The position numbers and the translations under genes were made by a program. Shown here in pieces: positions 16,330 through 24,549 of a stretch of DNA of 34,853 bases (its first letter is position 1; each line of letters begins with the position of its first letter). The notes beneath the pieces were generated by a model, which saw only the letters and a program-made list of their open reading frames with translations, had not been told where the DNA came from and searched no databases. The DNA comes from Pseudomonas sp. (GTDB lineage: Bacteria > Pseudomonadota > Gammaproteobacteria > Pseudomonadales > Pseudomonadaceae): the NCBI RefSeq assembly GCF_030150285.1, contig NZ_JASLGE010000025.1, positions 1 through 34,853 of the forward strand. The letters run 5' to 3'.

Positions 16330-19300
16330 ATGCCCACGCGGTTTAATCATTACCTATTGTTGCTCACAGGACTCATCCTGTGTACAGCCGTATTCGCCGA
16401 ACCCAGCCAAACTGAGCGCTATTCGTTACTCAGTCGCTCGGGCATCTATCACATGGAAGTTCCTCTGGATAAGCAACAACGGTACTGGCTCCAGGAAAAG
16501 CGTGAACTACGCGTGGGCGCATCTGCCCCGGACTATCCTCCATTTGACATGACCTCCAGTGGCCAGGACTACGAAGGCCTGACTGCCGATTACCTCGGCA
16601 TACTGGGCAAAGCCCTCAACGTGGCGATCAAAGTCCAGCGCTTCCCATCCCGGGAGGCCGCCATCAAAGCACTGGAAGACGGAAAAATTGACCTGCTCGG
16701 CACCTCAAACGGCTTTGAGGCCGACCGCCCGAACCTGCTGCTTTCCATTCCATACGCTGTCGACCAACCCGTACTTGTCACCCGAGAAGGAGAAAAACGC
16801 TCGCTCTCCGAAGGCTTGGCGGGTTTGCGTTTAAGCATGGTGTATCACTACTTGCCCTTGAGCGAGGTCAAGGCGCTCTACCCCAAGGCAATCATTCAGT
16901 CATACCCGTCTTATCAGAACGCCATCAACTCTGTGGCCTTCGATCAGGCCGATGTGTTTCTGGGCGACACCGTGTCTACGCACTACAGCATCAACAAGGG
17001 TTACCTGAAGAACATCAAGATGGCTAATTTCGGCAAACATGAAGCTTACGGATTCGGTTTTGCCGTGCGCCGCGACAACGCGCAACTGCTCAGCATTCTC
17101 AACTCGACGCTCAATGCGATTCCCAATAGTGAACGTGACAGCATTGCCAAACGCTGGAGCGCGGGGAGTGACATGCTACTCACGGATCAAAAGCTGCAAC
17201 TCACTGAGCGTGAGGAACGCTGGTTGGCCCGCAACCCCGTGGTCAGGGTGGTGGTCAACGAAACCCTTGCACCGTTGACGTTCTTTGACGCCGACAACCA
17301 CTTTCGAGGCATAACAGCCGATCTGCTGGACGTTATTCGCTTGCGAACCGGGTTACGTTTTGAAATTCAACGCGCTCGTAGCTTCAGCCAGATGATTCAG
17401 ATGATCAACCAGCACGAGACGGACATCATCTCGGCCATTACACCTTCACTGTCTCGGGAAAGTGCGTTGAGCTTCAGCCGCCCCTACCTCGAAAACTCCT
17501 TTGTGCTGCTTACGGCAAAGAGGGCCGACCCGCCCTTGACCCTGGAGCAATTGGCCGGAAAAAAACTCGCCTTGCCCCATGGAAACCCCTTGATCGAGTA
17601 CCTGCGCCGTGAGTACCCACGCATTGAGCTAGTCGAAACCGACGACCTTTACCAAAGCACGGAGTTGCTGGCCGAAGGCAAAGTACAAGGTGCTGTCAAT
17701 ACGCTAGTCATCGCCAACTATTTGCTGGCTTCTCAATTGTTTGAAAACCGCCTGCAAATCAGCGCGACGATTGGCACCACGCCCGCCACGTTTTCCCTCG
17801 CCACTGCTCGAGATGCTCCCGAGTTAAGCTCTATTCTCAACAAGGCCCTGCTCAGCATTGCGCCTGATGAACTGGGCGTCATCAATAGTCGCTGGCGCGG
17901 GTACGTTCCAGCGTCAGACAGCTATTGGCGAAACTATCATCGCCTCATTTATCAGATCATCATGGGTACCAGCCTGTTACTGCTGCTCTCGGTTCTGTGG
18001 AACGCCTATATGCGGCGTCAGATCCAGCAGCGAAAAATGGCAGAACGGGCACTGGGTGACCAGTTCGAATTCATGCGAGCGCTGGTCAATGGCACGCCCC
18101 ATCCCATTTATGTCCGAGACCGCCAAGGCATTCTGCAAACCTGCAATGACAGTTATTTAAAAGCGTTCTCAGCGCAGCGCGAAGAGGTGATCGGTAAAAC
18201 GGTGATGCAGACCTGCAACTTAAAGAGCAATGAGCACGAAGCTCATGACTATCAGGCTGATTACTTGCGGGTCATGGAGAAGGGAACGCCGCTGATCATG
18301 GATCGCCCGCTGCACCTGGGCGATAGAACGCTCACCATCTACCACTGGATTCTTCCCTATCGGGACTCATTGGGAGAAGTACAGGGCATTATCGGAGGCT
18401 GGATTGACATCAGCGACCGCCGCCAGCTTCTCGATGAACTGCGCGCAGCCAAAGACCGGGCAGATGATGCCAACCGCGCCAAAAGTACATTCCTCGCCAC
18501 TATGAGCCATGAAATCCGCACGCCGATGAATGCCGTCATAGGCATGCTCGAGCTGACATTGAAGCGTGCGGACCAGGGGCACCTCGACCGACCGTCCATA
18601 GAGGTCGCGTACAATTCGGCCAAGGACCTGCTGGAACTGATCGGGGACATTCTCGATATTGCCCGTATTGAATCCGGTCGGCTGAATCTGACGCCCGAGC
18701 GGGTCAATCTGCGGGATCTGGCCAATTCGGTCATCCGCGTATTTGACGGTCTGGCCCGACAAAAATGCCTCAACCTCTCATTGATCTTCAAACCCGAAGG
18801 CCGCGGGCCGGATGTACTGATCGACCCGCTTCGGTTCAAGCAGGTGCTGACCAACCTGATCAGTAACGCGATCAAATTCACCGAGCATGGCGAAGTGACG
18901 CTCGAGCTGAATCTGCTGCCAACCGACACAGCGGATCAGATCGAGCTGCAACTGAGCGTCAAGGACACCGGTATTGGTATCAGCCAGCGGGATCAGGAGC
19001 GTCTTTTTGAACCTTTTACCCAAGTGGAAAATACTGGGCAACTGGCGCTCAACGGGGCAGGTCTTGGGCTAGTGATCTGCCGCAGCCTTTGCGAAATGAT
19101 GGGGGGCTCTCTCAGGCTGACCAGCGAGCAGAACGTGGGTACCCATATACAGATCGCGTTCAAAATGAGGGTTATGGAACCCTGTCTGAACGCTGCGACC
19201 CAAGAGCCTGAAATAGCCCCTGCGGCGCGTCCGTTGAATGTACTGGTGGTGGATGACCACCCGGCAAATCGCTTGCTGATGTGCCAGCAGTTGGGCTTTT

Positions 19301-19953
19301 TAGGGCACCACTACCAGACTGAACACAATGGCGCGGAGGGGTTCAAGGCCTGGAAGGAAGGTACCTTCGATCTCGTCATCGCCGACTGCAACATGCCCGT
19401 CATGAACGGCTACGATCTGACCCGAGCCATTCGTCAATTTGAGCTTTCGTCACACCGCACGCCTTGCACTGTGTTGGGCTTTACCGCCAATGCCCAGCCT
19501 GAAGAGCGCTTGCGCTGCAAGGAGGCAGGGATGGATGACTGCCTGTTTAAACCGATCAGCCTTACCCTGTTGAACCAACGCCTTGGTGCGCTGGAGCCAC
19601 TGGCTTTGCCAGCCCCTGTGTTCAACATTGACGCCCTTTATTTACTGTCCGGGCGAGATGGCGTGAGAATTCGGCTTTTGCTCGAAGAACTGCTTCGCAG
19701 TAACCGCCAGGACCTCAGGGCACTGGTTGAGCTGCGTGAAGAGGACGGGCCTCAGGCGTTTGCTGAAATAGCTCATCGCATCAAGGGAGCGGCTCGAATT
19801 GTGGGCGCGCATGAGTTGATTCAACAGTGTGAGAAACTGGAGCACGCCAGCCTTGCGAACCTGGCCACCTGCCGCACCTCGGTGAAATGCAGCATGGCCT
19901 CGCTTGAACAGGCACTGCTCGACGAACTGGCCAGGCTGCTTCGGGAAACCTGA
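16330..19953 (+). CDS. rocS2: Unorthodox sensor kinase RocS2 (BvgS/EvgS-like)
   Basis: Encodes 1207 aa from ATG (or 1211 from GTG at 16318). Order: signal peptide ending VFAEP; two periplasmic SBP_bac_3 Venus-flytrap domains (about 48-280 and 290-530); one membrane segment (about 538-560); PAS domain (about 580-695); HisKA with MSHEIRTPMN, His727; HATPase with NLISNAIKF and DTGIGIS; receiver with D1019 in IADCNMPVMNGYD; C-terminal Hpt with H1149 in AHRIKGAAR. All phosphorelay residues are present, so it should run His-Asp-His-Asp transfer to RocA2. In P. aeruginosa the Roc systems control fimbriae (cup) and the mexAB-oprM pump. The signal bound by the periplasmic domains is unknown. Start choice: ATG has a weak GAG seven bases upstream. 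Confidence 0.88.
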   Translation: MPTRFNHYLLLLTGLILCTAVFAEPSQTERYSLLSRSGIYHMEVPLDKQQRYWLQEKRELRVGASAPDYPPFDMTSSGQDYEGLTADYLGILGKALNVAIKVQRFPSREAAIKALEDGKIDLLGTSNGFEADRPNLLLSIPYAVDQPVLVTREGEKRSLSEGLAGLRLSMVYHYLPLSEVKALYPKAIIQSYPSYQNAINSVAFDQADVFLGDTVSTHYSINKGYLKNIKMANFGKHEAYGFGFAVRRDNAQLLSILNSTLNAIPNSERDSIAKRWSAGSDMLLTDQKLQLTEREERWLARNPVVRVVVNETLAPLTFFDADNHFRGITADLLDVIRLRTGLRFEIQRARSFSQMIQMINQHETDIISAITPSLSRESALSFSRPYLENSFVLLTAKRADPPLTLEQLAGKKLALPHGNPLIEYLRREYPRIELVETDDLYQSTELLAEGKVQGAVNTLVIANYLLASQLFENRLQISATIGTTPATFSLATARDAPELSSILNKALLSIAPDELGVINSRWRGYVPASDSYWRNYHRLIYQIIMGTSLLLLLSVLWNAYMRRQIQQRKMAERALGDQFEFMRALVNGTPHPIYVRDRQGILQTCNDSYLKAFSAQREEVIGKTVMQTCNLKSNEHEAHDYQADYLRVMEKGTPLIMDRPLHLGDRTLTIYHWILPYRDSLGEVQGIIGGWIDISDRRQLLDELRAAKDRADDANRAKSTFLATMSHEIRTPMNAVIGMLELTLKRADQGHLDRPSIEVAYNSAKDLLELIGDILDIARIESGRLNLTPERVNLRDLANSVIRVFDGLARQKCLNLSLIFKPEGRGPDVLIDPLRFKQVLTNLISNAIKFTEHGEVTLELNLLPTDTADQIELQLSVKDTGIGISQRDQERLFEPFTQVENTGQLALNGAGLGLVICRSLCEMMGGSLRLTSEQNVGTHIQIAFKMRVMEPCLNAATQEPEIAPAARPLNVLVVDDHPANRLLMCQQLGFLGHHYQTEHNGAEGFKAWKEGTFDLVIADCNMPVMNGYDLTRAIRQFELSSHRTPCTVLGFTANAQPEERLRCKEAGMDDCLFKPISLTLLNQRLGALEPLALPAPVFNIDALYLLSGRDGVRIRLLLEELLRSNRQDLRALVELREEDGPQAFAEIAHRIKGAARIVGAHELIQQCEKLEHASLANLATCRTSVKCSMASLEQALLDELARLLRET

Positions 19954-20004
19954 GTAACGCCTTATACCACCCAGCCAATAGAAGCGCAGATCAGCCGCGA
20001 CTTA

Positions 20005-20014
20005 CTATGCTTAA
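20005..20014 (+). promoter_or_regulatory. RpoS-type -10 element upstream of the HD-GYP gene
   Basis: CTATGCTTAA is a full match to the extended RpoS -10 pattern CTAYRCTTAA. It lies 31 bases before the ATG of the HD-GYP gene in the 91-bp gap after rocS2. This suggests the gene has its own, stationary-phase promoter rather than only reading through from rocS2. Confidence 0.5.
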
Positions 20015-20044
20015 TATCACCCCCTATCTCAGCGGTGATACGTC

Positions 20045-22999
20045 ATGTTTAGTAGCGCTTACGCTCAAAAGCGTCAGTTTCCGCTGCATATCCACATCAG
20101 TGTCGTATTTACGCTACTGCTGGTGCTGATCGGCGTCACGCTAGGGGTCATAAACTACCTGCAGACCACGCGCATCATCCTTGGTAACAGCCAAAAACTG
20201 TTCAACCAGATCGAACATGACGTGCAACTGGATCTGGTCAACACCTACAGACCCATTCGCCAGACACTGAACCTGCTGGCACTCACCCCCGCTATTCGAA
20301 CGGACCAATTCGAATCACGAATGGCGTTGTTGAAGCCGTTCGTGCAATCACTCAAGGACAATCCCGCGCTCGCGGCTTTATTCTTGGCCGATAACGACGG
20401 AAATTTTTTCCTGGTCAGACCCGTGCGTAACCAGGCCACCCGGGACCGCCTGAAAGCCCCGCCGGGTACGGCCTATCAAGCCTGGTCAATTCAACACACA
20501 GGTGCCAGGAGCAATGGTGAGTCTCAAAAGCTCTTTTTTGATGACTCACTGACCTTACTGGAGCAACGCAGTAATCAAAACGAGCCCTATGACCCCCGAG
20601 ATCGTAGCTGGTTTATTCCCTCTCACGGCAACATCGACCAAACGACCACGCGACCCTATCTCTTTTTCTCCACCCAAGAGGCAGGTACGACATTATCTAA
20701 ACGCAGTTCATCAAAGGCGGTCATTGGTGCTGACCTGACCCTTTCGCAACTCTCCAATACCCTGGCAAGGCACATGATTACCCCCAGTACGCAAATCGTC
20801 CTGTTCGACGACGATGAACGTGCGGTGGCCTACCCGAACGCCAGAACACAGCTAACCGAGAAAGGCTCGAAGGAACTGCCCAAAGTCTCAGCGCTCAGCC
20901 CGGCACTCCATCAGTTGATCAGTAAGGCGGCGGTCACCGATCAACGTCTTTACGCCGACCAGCGACAGTGGATCGTCTCACGCGCGAGGATTAACGACGG
21001 TGTTTCCAACGAGTTGGAACTGGCCCTGATGGTGCCCGAAGATGAATTGTTGGCCGAGGCTTATCAACTCAGGTGGCAGGGCGGGCTCGTCACCCTCGGC
21101 ATACTGCTGCTGTGCTTGCCATTGGGCTGGCTGATCTCCAGGTTGCTGGTCAAGCCCTTGAACACTCTAGTGCAAGAAGCCAATGCCATTCGCCGCTTTG
21201 AGTTCAATTACCCGGCCATCGCGCGATCCCCCATTCTTGAGATCGATCAACTGGCAGAGTCCATGAGGACGATGAAGGAGACCCTTGCCCGGTTTTTTGA
21301 AATCACGGACAGTTTATCGGCACACAGGCGGTTTGAACCGCTATTGCATTCGGTACTGGGTGAAACCATCAAAATCGGCCAAGCCCAGGCCGGGTTGATT
21401 TATCTCTCGGAAAACGATGGCGCAGACCTCGTTTTGAAAGGGTTGATTATCAACGACCAGCCTTGCAGCCCGGATGTTGTCTCGCGCACGACAATCCCTC
21501 TGCAAGGCACACAAAACCCAGAATGGCTGCGCACACTCAGCGAAGGCAAAGATACGGCGGTACAAACGCTCAGCTACGAGCAAGCGGGGGATTTACAACC
21601 CGTGATGCAAGCGCTTGATCAACAGAGTATTCACGTCATCGGCATTCGCCTGCACAACCGCCACAGCGAGACCGTAGGGGTACTCGCACTGGTGCTGAGC
21701 AACACGTTCACCGATGTCACGCAGAAGCCTTTCAACACCGAACGCATTGCTTTCATCAAGGCCATTTCAGGTGCCGCAGCAGTCTCGATTGAAAGCCAAC
21801 ACCTGCAAGCGCGTCAAAAACAGTTATTGAATGCATTTATTCAACTGGTGGCCGGGGCCATTGATGCCAAAAGCCCGTACACCGGCGGCCACTGTCAGCG
21901 GGTGCCGATGCTGACCTTCATGCTGGCCAAGGCTGCTGCAGCAAGCCAGCATCCCGCCTTTGAGCAGTACAACCCCACGGAGGAAGAATGGGAGGCCCTG
22001 CACATCGCCGCCTGGCTTCACGACTGCGGCAAAGTCACAACCCCTGAATATGTCGTGGATAAAGCCACCAAACTCGAAACGCTTTACGATCGTATTCACG
22101 AAATCCGTACTCGCTTTGAAGTCCTCAAACGTGATGCCTGGGTGAATTATTGGCAAGCGCTCGCACTGGGCGGGGACGATCTACAGCAGAGCGCGTTGCG
22201 CGACACCTGCCTACAAGCGCTTGATGATGATTTTGCATTTGTCGCGCGCAGCAATGTCGGCAGCGAAGCCATGGCCAAGGAGGACCTGGAGCGTTTGGGC
22301 ACCATTGCCCGACGTACCTGGACACGAACACTGGATGATCGACTCGGCGTTTCATGGGAGGAGAATAAACGCCAATCTGCTCGGACCGATCAAGCCCTGC
22401 CTGTCACGGAGTATTTGCTCGCCGATAAGCCTGAACACGTCGTTGAACGACCTGAGGCCGAGCGAATGCCCGCCGATAACCCTTGGGGGTTCAAACTGGA
22501 AGTACCGGCCTTCAAGTTCAATCGCGGCGAGCTGTACAACTTGAGCATCAACCGTGGCACATTGACGGCTGAAGAGCGCTACATCATCAACAATCACATT
22601 GTGCAAACCATCCTGATGCTCAGTCGTTTGCCCTTCCCCAGTTACCTGGGCGACATCGCTGAAATTGCAGGGGGGCATCATGAGAAAATGGACGGTACCG
22701 GCTACCCCAAACGCCTGAAGCGTGAAGACATGAGCCCGGCAGCGCGAATGATGGCCATTGCCGATATTTTTGAGGCGTTAACCGCCTCCGACCGCCCCTA
22801 CAAGCGCGGAAAAACGCTTAATGAGGCGCTGACGATCATGGCCGCCATGTGCCGCGATGCGCATATTGACCCACAACTGTTCGAGCTGTTTATGCGCGAA
22901 CACATTTTTATGCAATACGCGCAGCAGTACCTTGAGCCACAACAAATCGACACGGTGGATGTCGATGCGCTACTGCTCAAGGCCGGGCTGAATACCTAG
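20045..22999 (+). CDS. Membrane dCache-HAMP-GAF-HD-GYP protein, probable c-di-GMP phosphodiesterase
   Basis: Encodes 984 aa. Order: membrane segment (about 17-40), large periplasmic dCache sensor (40-340) with the YDPRDRSWF cache motif, second membrane segment (about 346-367), HAMP (368-420), GAF (about 435-590), HD-GYP (600-975). Catalytic motifs are canonical: HDCGK (His659-Asp660), a later NNH helix, HHEKMDGTGYP (His878-His879, GYP 886-888) and ADIFEALTASDRPYK. Such proteins open c-di-GMP to pGpG/GMP. The distance from HD to HH is about 218 residues against roughly 60-70 in RpfG-type domains, so about 150 residues are inserted, starting with a helical charged stretch after DKATKLE. It follows rocS2 by 91 bp with its own RpoS-like promoter. 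The ribosome binding site is weak. Confidence 0.88.
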   Translation: MFSSAYAQKRQFPLHIHISVVFTLLLVLIGVTLGVINYLQTTRIILGNSQKLFNQIEHDVQLDLVNTYRPIRQTLNLLALTPAIRTDQFESRMALLKPFVQSLKDNPALAALFLADNDGNFFLVRPVRNQATRDRLKAPPGTAYQAWSIQHTGARSNGESQKLFFDDSLTLLEQRSNQNEPYDPRDRSWFIPSHGNIDQTTTRPYLFFSTQEAGTTLSKRSSSKAVIGADLTLSQLSNTLARHMITPSTQIVLFDDDERAVAYPNARTQLTEKGSKELPKVSALSPALHQLISKAAVTDQRLYADQRQWIVSRARINDGVSNELELALMVPEDELLAEAYQLRWQGGLVTLGILLLCLPLGWLISRLLVKPLNTLVQEANAIRRFEFNYPAIARSPILEIDQLAESMRTMKETLARFFEITDSLSAHRRFEPLLHSVLGETIKIGQAQAGLIYLSENDGADLVLKGLIINDQPCSPDVVSRTTIPLQGTQNPEWLRTLSEGKDTAVQTLSYEQAGDLQPVMQALDQQSIHVIGIRLHNRHSETVGVLALVLSNTFTDVTQKPFNTERIAFIKAISGAAAVSIESQHLQARQKQLLNAFIQLVAGAIDAKSPYTGGHCQRVPMLTFMLAKAAAASQHPAFEQYNPTEEEWEALHIAAWLHDCGKVTTPEYVVDKATKLETLYDRIHEIRTRFEVLKRDAWVNYWQALALGGDDLQQSALRDTCLQALDDDFAFVARSNVGSEAMAKEDLERLGTIARRTWTRTLDDRLGVSWEENKRQSARTDQALPVTEYLLADKPEHVVERPEAERMPADNPWGFKLEVPAFKFNRGELYNLSINRGTLTAEERYIINNHIVQTILMLSRLPFPSYLGDIAEIAGGHHEKMDGTGYPKRLKREDMSPAARMMAIADIFEALTASDRPYKRGKTLNEALTIMAAMCRDAHIDPQLFELFMREHIFMQYAQQYLEPQQIDTVDVDALLLKAGLNT

Positions 23000-23006
23000 C
23001 CGAAGT

Positions 23007-23489
23007 TCAGCAGTCGCTCAAGCGCAAAAAGATGGCTGCCAACGCTTCAATGCCCTGCTGGTCCTGCTCTGTGAACCGGCCGACACTCGGACTATCCAGG
23101 TCGAGTACACCGATCAGGCGATCATCCTTGATCAAGGGCACGACCAACTCGCTGTTGGAGGCGCTGTCACAGGCAATGTGCCCTGCAAACGCATGCACAT
23201 CTTCAACTCGCTGGGTTTGCCTGCTGGCCGCTGCTGCTCCGCACACCCCGCGCCCGAAGGGAATGCGCACGCAGGCAATTTGCCCTTGGAACGGCCCCAG
23301 CACTAACTCTTCATTGCGGTTGAGGTAAAAGCCGGCCCAGTTCAGGTCTTCAATCTGGCTGTACAGAAAAGCCGAGAACTGCGCAGCATTGGCGATAAAG
23401 TCTCGCTCATCGGCCAAAAGGGACTCCAACTGTGCCTGCAATAAGGCGTAGCCGCCCAACCCGGCTCCAGTGGCATTCAAATCAATCAT
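23007..23489 (-). CDS. msrC: Free methionine-(R)-sulfoxide reductase (GAF type)
   Basis: Encodes 160 aa, a single GAF domain. The three family cysteines are present at C73, C83 and C107 (IACVRIP, GVCGAAA, IACDSASNSE), with the same 10- and 24-residue spacing as the catalytic Cys set of E. coli and yeast fRMsr. It reduces free Met-R-sulfoxide with thioredoxin-derived electrons in the cytoplasm. The start overlaps the end of the upstream DUF815 ATPase gene by 8 bp, so the two are translationally coupled. A second methionine sulfoxide reductase, msrB, lies 4 kb away. Confidence 0.92.
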   Translation of the reverse strand: MIDLNATGAGLGGYALLQAQLESLLADERDFIANAAQFSAFLYSQIEDLNWAGFYLNRNEELVLGPFQGQIACVRIPFGRGVCGAAAASRQTQRVEDVHAFAGHIACDSASNSELVVPLIKDDRLIGVLDLDSPSVGRFTEQDQQGIEALAAIFLRLSDC

Positions 23490-24375
23490 TCAGTTGCTCC
23501 AACAGTTTTAAACCGACCCAGTAACGCGCGAACTGGTAAGCGCAACGACCGTTACGGTTGCCACGCCCCGTTGCCCAGCGAACCGCTAAAATATCCAGTG
23601 CCTCGTCCCGCTGCCACTGCAAGCCTGCCTTGGCGGCCAGCACCGTGATCCAGTGTTCCACCACACTCAGGAAGTGATCCTGAGTGAAGGGGTAAAACGA
23701 CAGCCAAAGACCGAACCGGTCGGACAGGGCGATTTTGTCTTCTACGGCTTCATTGGGGTGAAGCTCACCCTCGATGTTCTTCCAGTTCTCATTATCGCTT
23801 TCCTTTTCAGGCACCAGGTGCCTGCGGTTCGAGGTTGCATAGAGCAGTACATTATCCGGCGCTTGCTCCAGTGAGCCGTCCAGCACGCTTTTCAGCACAC
23901 GGTAATCACTCTCGCCCGCTTCAAAGGACAAGTCGTCACAAAACAGGACAAACCGTTGCGGCAAACCTTGCAACTGCTCGACCACCCGCGGCAGGTCGCC
24001 CAAGTGATCTCGTTCAATTTCAATAAGCCGCAGGCCCGCTGCCGCGTACTCAGCCAGCAACGCTCTGATCAATGACGACTTGCCCGTACCGCGCGACCCC
24101 CAAAGCAATGCATGGTTGGCGGGTAACCCTTCAAGAAACTGATGCGTATTGCGCCCCAACTGATCACGCTGGTTGTCGACACCGATCAGGTCTGAAAGAC
24201 GCATTTCGAGGCTGACGTGCAGCGGCATCAAATACCCCGAGCGACCTTCGCGCTGCCAGCGCGCCGCCAGACAGTCGTCCCACTGAATCGACTCGCGAGG
24301 CGCTGGCAGCAGGGGTTCCAAACGCGCTAGAACCGATTCGGCCCGCTCAAGAAAGGCACTCAGTTTAGTCTCCAC
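23482..24375 (-). CDS. DUF815-family AAA+-like ATPase
   Basis: Encodes 297 aa. It has Walker A GSRGTGKSS (93-101) and Walker B FVLFCDDLSFE (142-152), then a sensor-1 segment LLYATSNRRHL and sensor-2-like RGNRNGR near the C-terminus. The family is widespread in proteobacteria but without an assigned role. The start is a GTG at 24375 preceded by AGGAG about 6 bases upstream; the nearby ATG is in another frame. The 3' end overlaps the fRMsr gene by 8 bp. It is divergent from sagS. Confidence 0.88.
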   Translation of the reverse strand: METKLSAFLERAESVLARLEPLLPAPRESIQWDDCLAARWQREGRSGYLMPLHVSLEMRLSDLIGVDNQRDQLGRNTHQFLEGLPANHALLWGSRGTGKSSLIRALLAEYAAAGLRLIEIERDHLGDLPRVVEQLQGLPQRFVLFCDDLSFEAGESDYRVLKSVLDGSLEQAPDNVLLYATSNRRHLVPEKESDNENWKNIEGELHPNEAVEDKIALSDRFGLWLSFYPFTQDHFLSVVEHWITVLAAKAGLQWQRDEALDILAVRWATGRGNRNGRCAYQFARYWVGLKLLEQLND

Positions 24376-24549
24376 AACATCTCCTCAGACGGCTAAAAAA
24401 TGATGGCATATCAATACTTTCCGCCTTGAACCGTCACCCCGTTGGTGACTCAAAGAGTTACCAGAAAATACCTCAGCAATGCCTGCCCGTTAACTGACTT
24501 ATCGACTACTCTTTGCGACCGTAAGGAATGGAATCAGGTGTAGCATCCT

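Noticed and set aside
15405..19953. Recent horizontal transfer of rocA2-rocS2
   Set aside because: Only the upstream region and rocA2 are AT-rich; rocS2 composition is near that of its neighbours, the position next to dgt is shared with P. aeruginosa, and no integrase, tRNA or direct repeat borders it.
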